Below are positions 48,978-56,468 of a stretch of DNA of 64,000 nucleotides, piece by piece (position 1 is the stretch's first letter; each line of letters begins with the position of its first letter). The position numbers and the translations under genes were made by a program. The notes below the pieces were generated by a model. The model saw nothing but the letters and a program-made list of their open reading frames with translations. It was not told where the DNA came from and made no database searches. The stretch comes from Stakelama portus (lineage in GTDB: Bacteria; Pseudomonadota; Alphaproteobacteria; Sphingomonadales; Sphingomonadaceae), in the NCBI RefSeq assembly GCF_003171655.1, contig NZ_QFZL01000002.1, positions 124,001 through 188,000 on the forward strand, read 5' to 3'.

Positions 48978-50151
48978 AGCGTACCTCAAGCGGCATGTCC
49001 GGAAGTTCGGCGAGTCGCGGCGCGACTTCGCGCGCGACGAGCGTCAGATTGTCCACCGTGTCCTTGTGGTCCAGTTCGCCCGCCTGCGCCATCATCAGCA
49101 AATTGCCGAACCCGCCGGTTTCCGCATGGAAGCGGACAAGCTGTTCGTACACGTCATCGGGCGTTCCGACGAAGAACAGGCCGGCGTCCATATATTCCTC
49201 GATCGACCCGTCGACGGGCAGCGGCTGGCCGTTGCGCATCCGCGGCCGCATGGCGTTGGCGCCCGCCTGAAGCATCCGGATATTCGCCTCGACCGGATTG
49301 AACCCAAGCGGATTGCGAAATTGCGGATCGAGCCGCGCGGCGGTGGTGAAATAGCTTTTCATCGCCTCGGCGCGCTTGAACGCAGTCTCGCGATCATCGG
49401 CGCAGGCGACCAGCGCCAGATACGCAAGCTTGTCCTGGCTGGGCTGATGCCCATGCGCCTCGACATAGGCTTCGCGATAGCCCGCGAACACCGAACTCGC
49501 GACCGCGCCCGACAGGAACGTCGCGCACACATCGCCGCGACGGCCATATTGGCGCGCGCTGCTCGCCGACGACGCCGTCATCCACAGCGGCGGATGCGGC
49601 TGCTGAATCGGGCGCGGCCACATGCTGGCGGTGCGATAATGGAAATGTTCGCCTTCCCAGGTGAAATTGTCGCCCTGATTGGTCAGCGCTTCGATGATCA
49701 GGTCATGCGCTTCCCAGAACCGGTCCATGAATCCGGTCGGCTGGCGGTTCGACATGAACAGCTCATAGGCGGCGCCCTTGACGAACCCGACTTCGAGCCG
49801 CCCGCCCGAGATGCAATCGACCATCGCGATTTCTTCGGCGACGCGCAGCGGATTGGACCGGTTGGCAAGCGGAATGCCGAGCGCGAGCAGCCGGGCCTTG
49901 CTGGTCTGGCGCGCCAGGATCGCCAGCGTCGTCATGCACGATGTCGACATACAGGTGGCGGCCGCATGGTGCTCGTTCACCATGATGTTCAGCCCCAGTT
50001 CGTCGGCGAGCATATATTCGTCGAGATAGCGATTGAGCAGCCGCCCCGCTTGCTCCGGCTCGCAATGATGCTGGGGCAGCGTGACGCGCATCGCGCCAGG
50101 CACCTGGAATGCGGGATAATAGGCCTGTTCGGTGAACTGCCAGATTTTCAT
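48961..50151 (-). CDS. Luciferase-like (LLM) flavin-dependent monooxygenase
   Basis: A 396-residue LLM-class enzyme, different in sequence from the one at 40.8 kb. Landmarks are LNIMVNEHHAAATCMSTSCM, LGIPLANRSNPLRVAEEIAM, DCISGGRLEVGFVKGAAYE and RPIQQPHPPLWMTASS. It uses FMNH2 from a separate reductase, probably the one encoded 1.4 kb downstream in the same operon. It starts 21 bp after the C-C hydrolase gene. The chemistry could be ring or carbonyl oxygenation; a following esterase gene favours ester or lactone formation (Baeyer-Villiger type), which is inference. Confidence 0.88.
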   Translation of the reverse strand: MKIWQFTEQAYYPAFQVPGAMRVTLPQHHCEPEQAGRLLNRYLDEYMLADELGLNIMVNEHHAAATCMSTSCMTTLAILARQTSKARLLALGIPLANRSNPLRVAEEIAMVDCISGGRLEVGFVKGAAYELFMSNRQPTGFMDRFWEAHDLIIEALTNQGDNFTWEGEHFHYRTASMWPRPIQQPHPPLWMTASSASSARQYGRRGDVCATFLSGAVASSVFAGYREAYVEAHGHQPSQDKLAYLALVACADDRETAFKRAEAMKSYFTTAARLDPQFRNPLGFNPVEANIRMLQAGANAMRPRMRNGQPLPVDGSIEEYMDAGLFFVGTPDDVYEQLVRFHAETGGFGNLLMMAQAGELDHKDTVDNLTLVAREVAPRLAELPDMPLEVRYEAVG

Positions 50152-50172
50152 GTGCGTCTCCGGGACGAGGTG

Positions 50173-50988
50173 TCAGGCCGCGGCGAAAGCGGCGATGCGC
50201 GCGGCGAGGTTCTGGGGCTGATCGGCGTGGATGCGATGGCCGGCATCGGCGACGGTTTCGAATGTCGCCTGGGGAAGCGCCTTCGCCCAGTCGTCGCGAT
50301 AGCGCTGGCTGACGATGGCGTCGTCCGCGCCCCACAGCACCAGCGAAGGAACCGCGATGCGATGGAGCCGGTCGGCGAGCTTGGGATTGCTCATATAGGG
50401 CGTCCAGCCATAGAGGCTCGCCGCTTCGTCGTTGCGCATCAGGCGGCGCAGCTGCGGTTCGGGCATTGCGGCCAGAGTCGCCATATCGCTGCCGGGAAGC
50501 GGATCGCCCACCTGCATGCGGCGGCCGAGTTCCTGACGCGAGAGCATGAAGATATCGGCGACATGCTGTTCGCGCCGGTCCGCTGTCGGCAGCCCGAGCG
50601 GCGATGCCATCACCAGATGCGATGCGCGCGCCGGTTCCTTGGTCAGCGTTTCCGCCGCCACCCATGCGCCGAACGAGGTTCCGACAACGACCGGGCTGCG
50701 CAACGACAGCCTGTCGAGCAGATCGAGATAGAAATAGCCGAGATCATCGACGCGATTGAGGCGCTGCGGACGCCCCGAACCACCGAAACCGGGATGCGAC
50801 GGCGCATAGACCGTGAATTCGCGGGCCAGTGCCTCAAGCGCGGCGCCCGAACCTTCCAGTCCGTCGGTGCCGTGCAGAAACAACAGCGGATCGCCTTCCC
50901 CCGCCTGAAACATTTCGATTTCGGTGCCGAGCACGTCGAGCTTCGACAGCGTTCCGAAACGCAGTTCTTCCAGAATTTCGGTCAGCAT
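50173..50988 (-). CDS. Alpha/beta hydrolase, meta-cleavage-product-hydrolase-like
   Basis: A 271-residue protein with the classical triad: Ser105 in VVVGTSFGAWVAAE, Asp in LVLWGADDAIVS and His in VADAGHRIHADQP. The oxyanion region is PLLFLHGTDG. Size and motifs match BphD/HsaD-like C-C bond hydrolases, and a type I extradiol dioxygenase is encoded 2.6 kb away, so ring-cleavage-product hydrolysis is plausible. The start at 50988 has GGAG five bases upstream; longer extensions run into LysR's promoter. It is the first gene of the seven-gene operon divergent from LysR. Confidence 0.82.
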   Translation of the reverse strand: MLTEILEELRFGTLSKLDVLGTEIEMFQAGEGDPLLFLHGTDGLEGSGAALEALAREFTVYAPSHPGFGGSGRPQRLNRVDDLGYFYLDLLDRLSLRSPVVVGTSFGAWVAAETLTKEPARASHLVMASPLGLPTADRREQHVADIFMLSRQELGRRMQVGDPLPGSDMATLAAMPEPQLRRLMRNDEAASLYGWTPYMSNPKLADRLHRIAVPSLVLWGADDAIVSQRYRDDWAKALPQATFETVADAGHRIHADQPQNLAARIAAFAAA

Positions 50989-51006
50989 CGCTCTCCACTC
51001 GAATTT

Positions 51007-51024
51007 GGTTCGTTGCGCGCAACC
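51007..51024. promoter_or_regulatory. Probable LysR-type binding site
   Basis: GGTTCGTTGCGCGCAACC has a perfect 12-base palindrome GTTGCGCGCAAC (51012-51023) with an outer GGTT/AACC pair, and fits the T-N11-A form of LysR boxes. It lies between the seven-gene operon and the divergent LysR gene, about 20 bases upstream of the operon's first ATG. Confidence 0.55.
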
Positions 51025-51095
51025 TGTTTCCCGCCGACTGATACGTCCAATTCTTTGTTCTTGAGATTTTGATACCGGAAAACTATGGGTGGGCG

Positions 51096-52025
51096 ATGGA
51101 ACTGCGCCACCTCCGTTATTTCCGCGCGATCGGCCGCGAAGAACATTTCGGGCGCGCCGCAATCGCGCTGCGCGTGGCGCAACCGGCCCTTACCCGACAG
51201 ATACGCGACCTCGAATCCGAACTGGGGGTCGAGCTGTTCGAACGGCTCCCGCGCGGCGTGCGGCTGTCCGATGCGGGGCGGATATTCCTTGCCGAAGTCG
51301 AAGAGATATTGTCCCGCGTCGATCGCGCGGTCGATCGCGCGCGACGGCTGGGCACCGGGCATCTGGGCACGATCCGGGTGGGGCTGAGCGAGATCATCGC
51401 CGCGCATGATTTCATTTCGCACGGCCTGCGCCAGTTCCGCGAAAGCGAACCCGCCGTCGTGCTGGAATTGCGGTCAATGGGTTCGATGGGACAGATTCAG
51501 GCGCTCAAGGAAGGCACGCTCGACGTCGGGCTGGTATATGACGCGCATCTCGACGATCGCGACGACGGCGTGCTCGAGTGCGCACCGCTGGGTTTCGGCG
51601 AAACGATGCTTGCGGTGCATGAAAGCCACCCGCTCGCCGCCCGCACATCGGTGACGATGGCGGAGCTGGCCGACGAACCGGTGCTCGGCCCGACGCGCCA
51701 GACCGCGCCCGGCTATTACGACCGGCTGATGGCGGCGCTGATCCAGAGCGGTCGCGCGCCGCGCATCGTTCAGGAATGCACCACCAATTCGATCCTGCTC
51801 AGCCTGGTATCGGTGGGCATGGGCATCGGCTTCGTCACGGCATCCGGCTCCAATCCGCCGGCGCATAATATCCGGCTGGTGCCGATTTCCGACCTGGGGC
51901 TGAAGTTCGAAGTGGAGCTTGTCTGGCGCAAGCGCGACGGGTCCGCAGCGCTTCAGCGATTCATCGAAATGATGCGGGACGAGGCACAGGACGCGCAAAA
52001 GCAGGCGGTCCCCCTGCCGGGGTGA
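51096..52025 (+). CDS. LysR-family transcriptional regulator
   Basis: A 309-residue regulator with an N-terminal winged helix (residues 1-62; MELRHLRYFRAIGREEHFGR, AAIALRVAQPALTRQIRDLE) and a C-terminal periplasmic-binding-protein-like effector domain (about 90-300). The sequence resembles the CatR/BenM/CbnR branch, which respond to muconate-like ring-cleavage products. The start at 51096 is preferred over upstream TTG codons because it gives the standard MELRHLRYF start. Its location divergent from the seven-gene operon makes it the likely activator of that operon. Confidence 0.92.
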   Translation: MELRHLRYFRAIGREEHFGRAAIALRVAQPALTRQIRDLESELGVELFERLPRGVRLSDAGRIFLAEVEEILSRVDRAVDRARRLGTGHLGTIRVGLSEIIAAHDFISHGLRQFRESEPAVVLELRSMGSMGQIQALKEGTLDVGLVYDAHLDDRDDGVLECAPLGFGETMLAVHESHPLAARTSVTMAELADEPVLGPTRQTAPGYYDRLMAALIQSGRAPRIVQECTTNSILLSLVSVGMGIGFVTASGSNPPAHNIRLVPISDLGLKFEVELVWRKRDGSAALQRFIEMMRDEAQDAQKQAVPLPG

Positions 52026-52074
52026 CCCGCATGAGCGAATGCGGGTGATATCAGCGGGGCAAAAGGAGCATGCG

Positions 52075-52596
52075 ATGACTGACCCACGACCGCTGAAAGG
52101 CCTGTATCATTTCGCCTATCCGTGCCGCGACGCGGAGGAGACCCGGCATTTCTATGAGGATATTCTGGGCCTGCCGCTGGTGAACTGCATGCTTTCCGAA
52201 CGCGTGCCGAGCACCGGCGAGGAAACGCCCTATGTCCATTTCTTCTTCGAACTGGGCGACGGTTCCTATGTCGCCTTTTTCGATCTGGGCGGCGAGGAAA
52301 TGCCCGCCCCCTCCCCCAACACGCCCGATTGGGTGCAGCATTTCGCGATCGAGACCGATTCGGTCGAAAGCGTCGATGCGATGCGTCAGCGGCTTGAGGA
52401 ACATGGGGTGAAGACCACTCCGCTGGTCAATCACGGTTTTGTCCGATCGATCTATTTCTTCGATCCCAACGGCCTGCGCCTCGAAATCGCCGCGCGGACC
52501 GAGGAGCCCGGCTTCCTCGCCAAGGCGGCCGGCGAAGCGCATGACACGCTGAAAATCTGGAACGCTCGCAAACAGGCCAGCCTGGCCGCGAACTGA
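52075..52596 (+). CDS. VOC-family (glyoxalase/dioxygenase fold) protein
   Basis: A 173-residue single-module VOC protein. It has GLYHFAYPCRDAEETRHFYE with a metal His, FFFELGDGSYVAFFDLGGEE, VQHFAIETDSVESVDAMRQR with a second His and YFFDPNGLRLEIAART with the Glu. The metal set H, H, E suggests a metalloenzyme, but a short VOC protein may also be an isomerase or lyase. AAGGAG is 6 bases before the ATG at 52075. It lies just downstream of LysR on the same strand, with a hairpin after it. A possible weak 15-bp motif copy on the minus strand (52048-52062) is directly upstream. Confidence 0.82.
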   Translation: MTDPRPLKGLYHFAYPCRDAEETRHFYEDILGLPLVNCMLSERVPSTGEETPYVHFFFELGDGSYVAFFDLGGEEMPAPSPNTPDWVQHFAIETDSVESVDAMRQRLEEHGVKTTPLVNHGFVRSIYFFDPNGLRLEIAARTEEPGFLAKAAGEAHDTLKIWNARKQASLAAN

Positions 52597-52620
52597 CCGA
52601 CACGGCATTCCGGTTTGCGC

Positions 52621-52647
52621 GCCGATCGGGCTCCACGCCCGGTCGGC
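52621..52647 (+). terminator. Hairpin after the VOC gene
   Basis: GCCGATCGGGC (52621-52631) and GCCCGGTCGGC (52637-52647) form an 11-bp stem with one G-T/A mismatch and a five-base loop, 25 bases after the VOC stop. There is little T tract, so it may be a weak terminator or an mRNA-stabilising hairpin. Confidence 0.5.
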
Positions 52648-52746
52648 GCTTTGGCGTGCCCGTTAAACTTGATGTCAGTAATGGACAGATCGGATTGGCG
52701 GCGGCAGAAGACAGGAAAGTAATCCATGACGGAGTAACAAGAGGAT

Positions 52747-53556
52747 ATGCCCGCAGACACGGAACAATCGCGCAGGCGTGTCCAGTCGATCGAAGTGGGG
52801 TTTCGTGTATTACGCGTGCTTCGCATGGCCGAAGGCGCGCTGCCGCTGCGTGAAATCGCCTCTCGGGCGGGCATGCCGTCGAGCAAGGTTCATCTCTATC
52901 TCGTCAGCTTCGTGCGCGAGAATATGGCGTATCAGGACCCCGAAACCGGCCATTATGGCCTCGGCTCCTTCGCGATCCAGCTGGGCCTGGCGGCGATCCG
53001 CCAGCTCGACGTCGTCGATATCGCGCAGGAAGTGATGACGGAGCTTCGCGACAAGACCGACTGCGCCATCTATCTGTCGCTATGGGGCGATCGCGGCCCG
53101 TGCATCGTCGCAAAGGCGGACGGATTGTTGCAGGGCGCGTTCCAGATCCGCCTCGGTTATATCCTGCCGCTGACGACGACGGCCACCGGGCTCGTCTTTC
53201 TGGCCCATCTGCCCGACTATGAAACCCGGCGCGCGCTCGATGCCCAGGAAGCCTATGACCGGGACCGCAACCATGCCAGCGCCCCTTCGGAAGAGGAGCT
53301 CGCCCAGCGGATCGCGGAAGTGCGCAGCAATGGCTTCGGCTCGACGGTCGGCATGCTGCACCGCAATTTCGCCGGCGTTGCCGCGCCGATTTTCGATTAC
53401 AGCCATCAGGTCGCGGCGACGCTGACGCTGCTCGGGCCCACCGATTTCGTGACCAAGACCCGGCTCAAGGAATTTCAGAAGCTGGTGCTCAACGCGACGG
53501 CATCGATTTCCGAGCGGATGGGCGCCCATGGCAGCGGCGACGCGAAGGACGGCTGA
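52747..53556 (+). CDS. IclR-family transcriptional regulator
   Basis: A 269-residue regulator. A winged helix occupies residues 10-75 (VQSIEVGFRVLRVLRMAEGA, REIASRAGMPSSKVHLYLVS) and an IclR effector domain occupies about 85-255 (TTTATGLVFLAHLPDYETRR, ...GFGSTVGMLHRNFAGVAAPI). IclR proteins in this setting often control protocatechuate or hydroxybenzoate operons with an aromatic acid as effector. A small inverted repeat TGTC...GACA lies 61-75 bp before the ATG. It has no obvious co-transcribed partner and is tail-to-tail with the extradiol dioxygenase gene, so its targets are unknown. Confidence 0.9.
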   Translation: MPADTEQSRRRVQSIEVGFRVLRVLRMAEGALPLREIASRAGMPSSKVHLYLVSFVRENMAYQDPETGHYGLGSFAIQLGLAAIRQLDVVDIAQEVMTELRDKTDCAIYLSLWGDRGPCIVAKADGLLQGAFQIRLGYILPLTTTATGLVFLAHLPDYETRRALDAQEAYDRDRNHASAPSEEELAQRIAEVRSNGFGSTVGMLHRNFAGVAAPIFDYSHQVAATLTLLGPTDFVTKTRLKEFQKLVLNATASISERMGAHGSGDAKDG

Positions 53557-53596
53557 CCCGCGCAGCGCCGGGGAGTCGGTTCGCTGACAGCCGGCG

Positions 53597-54541
53597 CTAA
53601 TCGCTTCCGCGCACGAAGTCCGGCGCACGTCGCCCCTCGGCTGCCGCGCCGAGACGCAGCCGGCGCGCCACTTCGCGCTGCGCATCGGTCAGCCAGCCGC
53701 GCTCATGCCCCCACAGGCTGGGGCCGTAATCGCATTCGAACGGCTCCCAGCGCGCGGGATCGATCGAGCGGCCGCCCCAGCCATATTCGATCATGAAGTC
53801 CGACGGGGTGCGGGCATAGAAAGACGTCATGAAATCGTTGCTGTGCCGCCCCAGCGTCACGCCGACGCGCCCTTCCTCGAGCTGTGCCAGATCATAGCCC
53901 TGCCCGACATCGTCGAGCGAATTGAGCTCTACCATCAGATGGTGGAACCCCTCGCGCCCGGTTTCGATCGCGGCGAAGCTGTGATGGCGGGCGTTGAGAT
54001 GGAAGAAATAGGCCTTGAACGGGCGTAGCGCATAATCGCTCAGCCGGAATCCGAGCAAATCGACATAGAAGGGCAGCAGCGCATCGAGCGATCGCGTGGT
54101 GAGGACGGCATGCCCCAGCCCCAGCGCGCCGGTGCGAAAGCCGCTGATGGCGCGTCCGGGCGCGAAGGGCGCGGATGCCGTTTCGGCATCGTGGAAAAAC
54201 TCCAGCCGATTGCCCGCCGGATCCCAGGCAGTGACGAAATCGCGAACGCGGCGACGTTCGGCCGCGGCGGCGGTCCCTCGCTCGACGCGGTGTCCGGCGT
54301 CCGAAATACGCGCCGCCAGCGCAATGAGCGCGTCGGCATCGGCGACTTCCCAGCCCATCGCCGCCACGCCCTCTGCGGCATCATGCCCGATCAGCAGCCG
54401 TGCGGCGCGATCGTCGATACGCAAGTCGAAGCCGCTGGCGGAACGTTCGGCGACCTGCATCCCCAGCAGTCCGGAGGCGAAATCGGCCCAGTCGTCGCCC
54501 CGCGTCGTGGCGACCCTGATATAGCCGAGCGATTGCAACAT
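53597..54541 (-). CDS. Type I extradiol ring-cleavage dioxygenase (VOC family)
   Basis: A 314-residue two-module extradiol dioxygenase like 2,3-dihydroxybiphenyl or catechol 2,3-dioxygenase, which opens a catechol ring next to the hydroxyls with Fe(II) and O2. The active C-terminal module holds the ligand set H144 (LGLGHAVLTT), H200/H201 (GFHHLMVEL) and E252 (DFMIEYGWGG); the H201-E252 spacing is close to that of BphC. The N-terminal module is degenerate, as usual. It directly follows the MarR gene (87 bp) on the same strand, with a perfect palindrome in that gap. A C-C hydrolase gene is nearby (50.2 kb), so a meta-cleavage sequence can be assembled. Confidence 0.9.
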   Translation of the reverse strand: MLQSLGYIRVATTRGDDWADFASGLLGMQVAERSASGFDLRIDDRAARLLIGHDAAEGVAAMGWEVADADALIALAARISDAGHRVERGTAAAAERRRVRDFVTAWDPAGNRLEFFHDAETASAPFAPGRAISGFRTGALGLGHAVLTTRSLDALLPFYVDLLGFRLSDYALRPFKAYFFHLNARHHSFAAIETGREGFHHLMVELNSLDDVGQGYDLAQLEEGRVGVTLGRHSNDFMTSFYARTPSDFMIEYGWGGRSIDPARWEPFECDYGPSLWGHERGWLTDAQREVARRLRLGAAAEGRRAPDFVRGSD

Positions 54542-54575
54542 GAGCGGCCCCTTCCGAACGGATCGAGGGCCATCA

Positions 54576-54594
54576 TAATCAGCCTGGCTGATTA
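54576..54594. promoter_or_regulatory. Perfect 19-bp palindrome, strongest site of the recurrent motif
   Basis: TAATCAGCC-T-GGCTGATTA has two perfect 9-base arms about one central T, 35-53 bp before the extradiol dioxygenase ATG. Its core CAGCCTGGCTGATTA is the recurrent motif, with a full second half-site. It is therefore the best guess for the complete operator, and for a dimeric regulator such as the MarR protein encoded just upstream. Confidence 0.7.
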
Positions 54595-54628
54595 AACCAG
54601 CATGGCCGCCCTCCGGCGGACGCAGCGA

Positions 54629-55144
54629 TCAAAGGCGCTGGACGCCGGGACGTCGATATTCGCGTGTGAACTCTTCGGCGATTTCACTGTCTTCGGCCGC
54701 GTTATCCTCGCCGCTGAGCGATGCCAGCAACCGCATCAGATAGCCGCGCATCTGATCCTGTTCCTCAGCGTCGAGCGGACTGAGCAACTCGCGTTCGAGC
54801 GCGCGCGAATCCTTGCCCAACTGCTTCACGATCGCCTTGCCGCTTTCGGACAGGCTGAGATCGAGCCGACGCTTGTTCGCCTTGCTGACCTGGCGACCGA
54901 TCAGGCCTTTCGTTTCCAGTATCGCGATCTGCTTGATCATCGTCTGCGGCTTGACGTCGTACAGACGCGCCAGCGACGCCGACGACATATTGGGCCGGCT
55001 GGAAAGCGTGGTCAGGATCCGGAACTGAACGGCGGTGACGCCGAGCGGCTGTAATATCGATTCCAGGCGCACATAGGCCTTATACTGTACCTGCTTGACC
55101 AGATACAGAATCGACGGCGCTTCACCGACGGATTTGGAACGCAT
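54629..55144 (-). CDS. MarR-family transcriptional regulator
   Basis: A 171-residue winged-helix regulator. Its DNA-binding domain spans about residues 35-105 (TAVQFRILTTLSSRPNMSSA, SLARLYDVKPQTMIKQIAIL and the wing SKANKRRLDLSLSESGKAIV). The start at 55144 is preferred because GGGGAAAG precedes it; ATG 55156 or GTG 55162 are possible. MarR repressors such as FerC control the ferBA operon in Sphingobium, but this gene is adjacent to the dioxygenase instead. It is the natural candidate for binding the 54576 palindrome and, through it, the recurrent motif. That link is inference from location. Confidence 0.87.
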   Translation of the reverse strand: MRSKSVGEAPSILYLVKQVQYKAYVRLESILQPLGVTAVQFRILTTLSSRPNMSSASLARLYDVKPQTMIKQIAILETKGLIGRQVSKANKRRLDLSLSESGKAIVKQLGKDSRALERELLSPLDAEEQDQMRGYLMRLLASLSGEDNAAEDSEIAEEFTREYRRPGVQRL

Positions 55145-55163
55145 GTCTTTCCCCATCGGCACT

Positions 55164-55190
55164 TAGTGTCCGATCGGGACGATAGTGTCC
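55164..55190 (+). promoter_or_regulatory. Direct repeat TAGTGTCC upstream of the MarR gene
   Basis: Two exact copies of TAGTGTCC at 55164-55171 and 55183-55190, 19 bp apart, lie just before the MarR start region. Between them GTCCGATCGGGAC contains a short palindrome. They may be an autoregulatory site, distinct from the 15-bp motif. Confidence 0.4.
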
Positions 55191-55226
55191 AGTGGTGGGC
55201 GGGCGCCGCGCGGGCGCCCGCCATGA

Positions 55227-56435
55227 TCAGCCGCGCTTCAGCCGCTCGCTAGCGATCGCCGCCCCTTCCGACATCGCCTTGAGCTTCGCCCAGACGATTT
55301 CCGGATGGCCGACGCGCGACCCGATGCCGCAATCGGTGCCGCCCTGCAGATTTTCCATGCCGACCAGCTTGCCGAAATTGACCAGCCGCTCGGCGACCAG
55401 TTCGGGATGTTCGACCAGATCGGTATAATGGCCGACCACGCCGGGGCAGATGATCTTGCCTTCGGGAAGCTTCACATCCTCCCACACATGATATTCGTGC
55501 GCGTGGCGCGGATTGCTCGCTTCGAAGGTGTAGCATTGCGCATTCACCTTGAGCAGCAAGTCGACGATGTGGCGCAGTTCGATATCATGGACATGCGGGC
55601 GGTGGCCGCTGCCCCAGCACATGTGGAAACGCACCTGTTCCTGCGGCAGCCCCTCAAGCGCGTGGTTGATCACCTCGACTGCGAAATTCAGATAATCGCG
55701 ATACTGATCGACCGACCATTCGGGATAGAACATCCAGCTGGTGGCGAATTCCGGCTCGTCGATCTGGACGATCAGGCCCGCATCGGTGACGGCCTTATAT
55801 TCCTCGCGCATCGCCGCGGCGACGGCCATCATATAATCGCGCTCGTCCTTGTAATGCGCGTTGCGCGCGCCGGCCCCGGCGCTGAGCGGCCCCAGCGCGG
55901 CGATGAAGCCGTCGACGCCGTCCTTGCCCTCCAGCCCCTTTTTCAGCGCGGCGATATCCTTGCCGATCGCGTCCTGCCCGACATAGGTCAGCGGACCGGT
56001 GCATACCTTTTCCATCGGCGGGCGCTGCGGCGCCTTGCCGGGCGTCATGAAACCGGGGCGAACGGGACCACCTGCACCTGCGAACCACAGGCCCGATTCG
56101 TAAAAGCCGGGAAAATCGCGCTTGTCGCGTTCGCCCGGGCCAGCGCGCTTGGGCGCGGCAGCCGGATCGCGCGGCAGCGTTTCCCACCCCGTCACGCGCG
56201 CGGCGATATAGCTGGTGTAGCTGCCCATATTGGCGGCCTTCACATATTCGCCGTCATTGATGACATCGACGCCGCACGCGATCTGCTTGTCGACAACTTC
56301 CTCGACGGCAAGCGGCAGCCGTTCGGCAATCGCAGCCTGATTCTTGTCGGCATCGGCCAGCAATGCGTCGAGGTCGGCCGGGCGCGGCAGATTGCCGCCA
56401 TGGGTGGTCAGAATATGATCGGTGGAACGCCGCAT
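55227..56435 (-). CDS. MetE C-terminal-domain-like zinc protein (Meth_synt_2), second copy
   Basis: A 402-residue paralogue of the protein at 36.0-37.2 kb, of the same length. The zinc ligands are H271 and C273 (RFHMCWGS), E305 (YTFEASNPRH) and C369 (GGTDCG). It lacks the folate-binding half of methionine synthase. It starts RRSTDHILTTHGGNLPRP at 56435, with AAGGAG nine bases upstream. It lies 33 bp after the NHL propeller gene and upstream of MarR and the extradiol dioxygenase on the same strand. The middle insertion (FAGAGGPVRPGFMTPGKAPQ) differs from the other copy, so the two may have different substrates. Methyl or alkyl transfer to a thiol is the family role. Confidence 0.83.
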   Translation of the reverse strand: MRRSTDHILTTHGGNLPRPADLDALLADADKNQAAIAERLPLAVEEVVDKQIACGVDVINDGEYVKAANMGSYTSYIAARVTGWETLPRDPAAAPKRAGPGERDKRDFPGFYESGLWFAGAGGPVRPGFMTPGKAPQRPPMEKVCTGPLTYVGQDAIGKDIAALKKGLEGKDGVDGFIAALGPLSAGAGARNAHYKDERDYMMAVAAAMREEYKAVTDAGLIVQIDEPEFATSWMFYPEWSVDQYRDYLNFAVEVINHALEGLPQEQVRFHMCWGSGHRPHVHDIELRHIVDLLLKVNAQCYTFEASNPRHAHEYHVWEDVKLPEGKIICPGVVGHYTDLVEHPELVAERLVNFGKLVGMENLQGGTDCGIGSRVGHPEIVWAKLKAMSEGAAIASERLKRG

Positions 56436-56468
56436 CCTATGTCTCTCCTTCACTGTGCCTGGCGGCTC

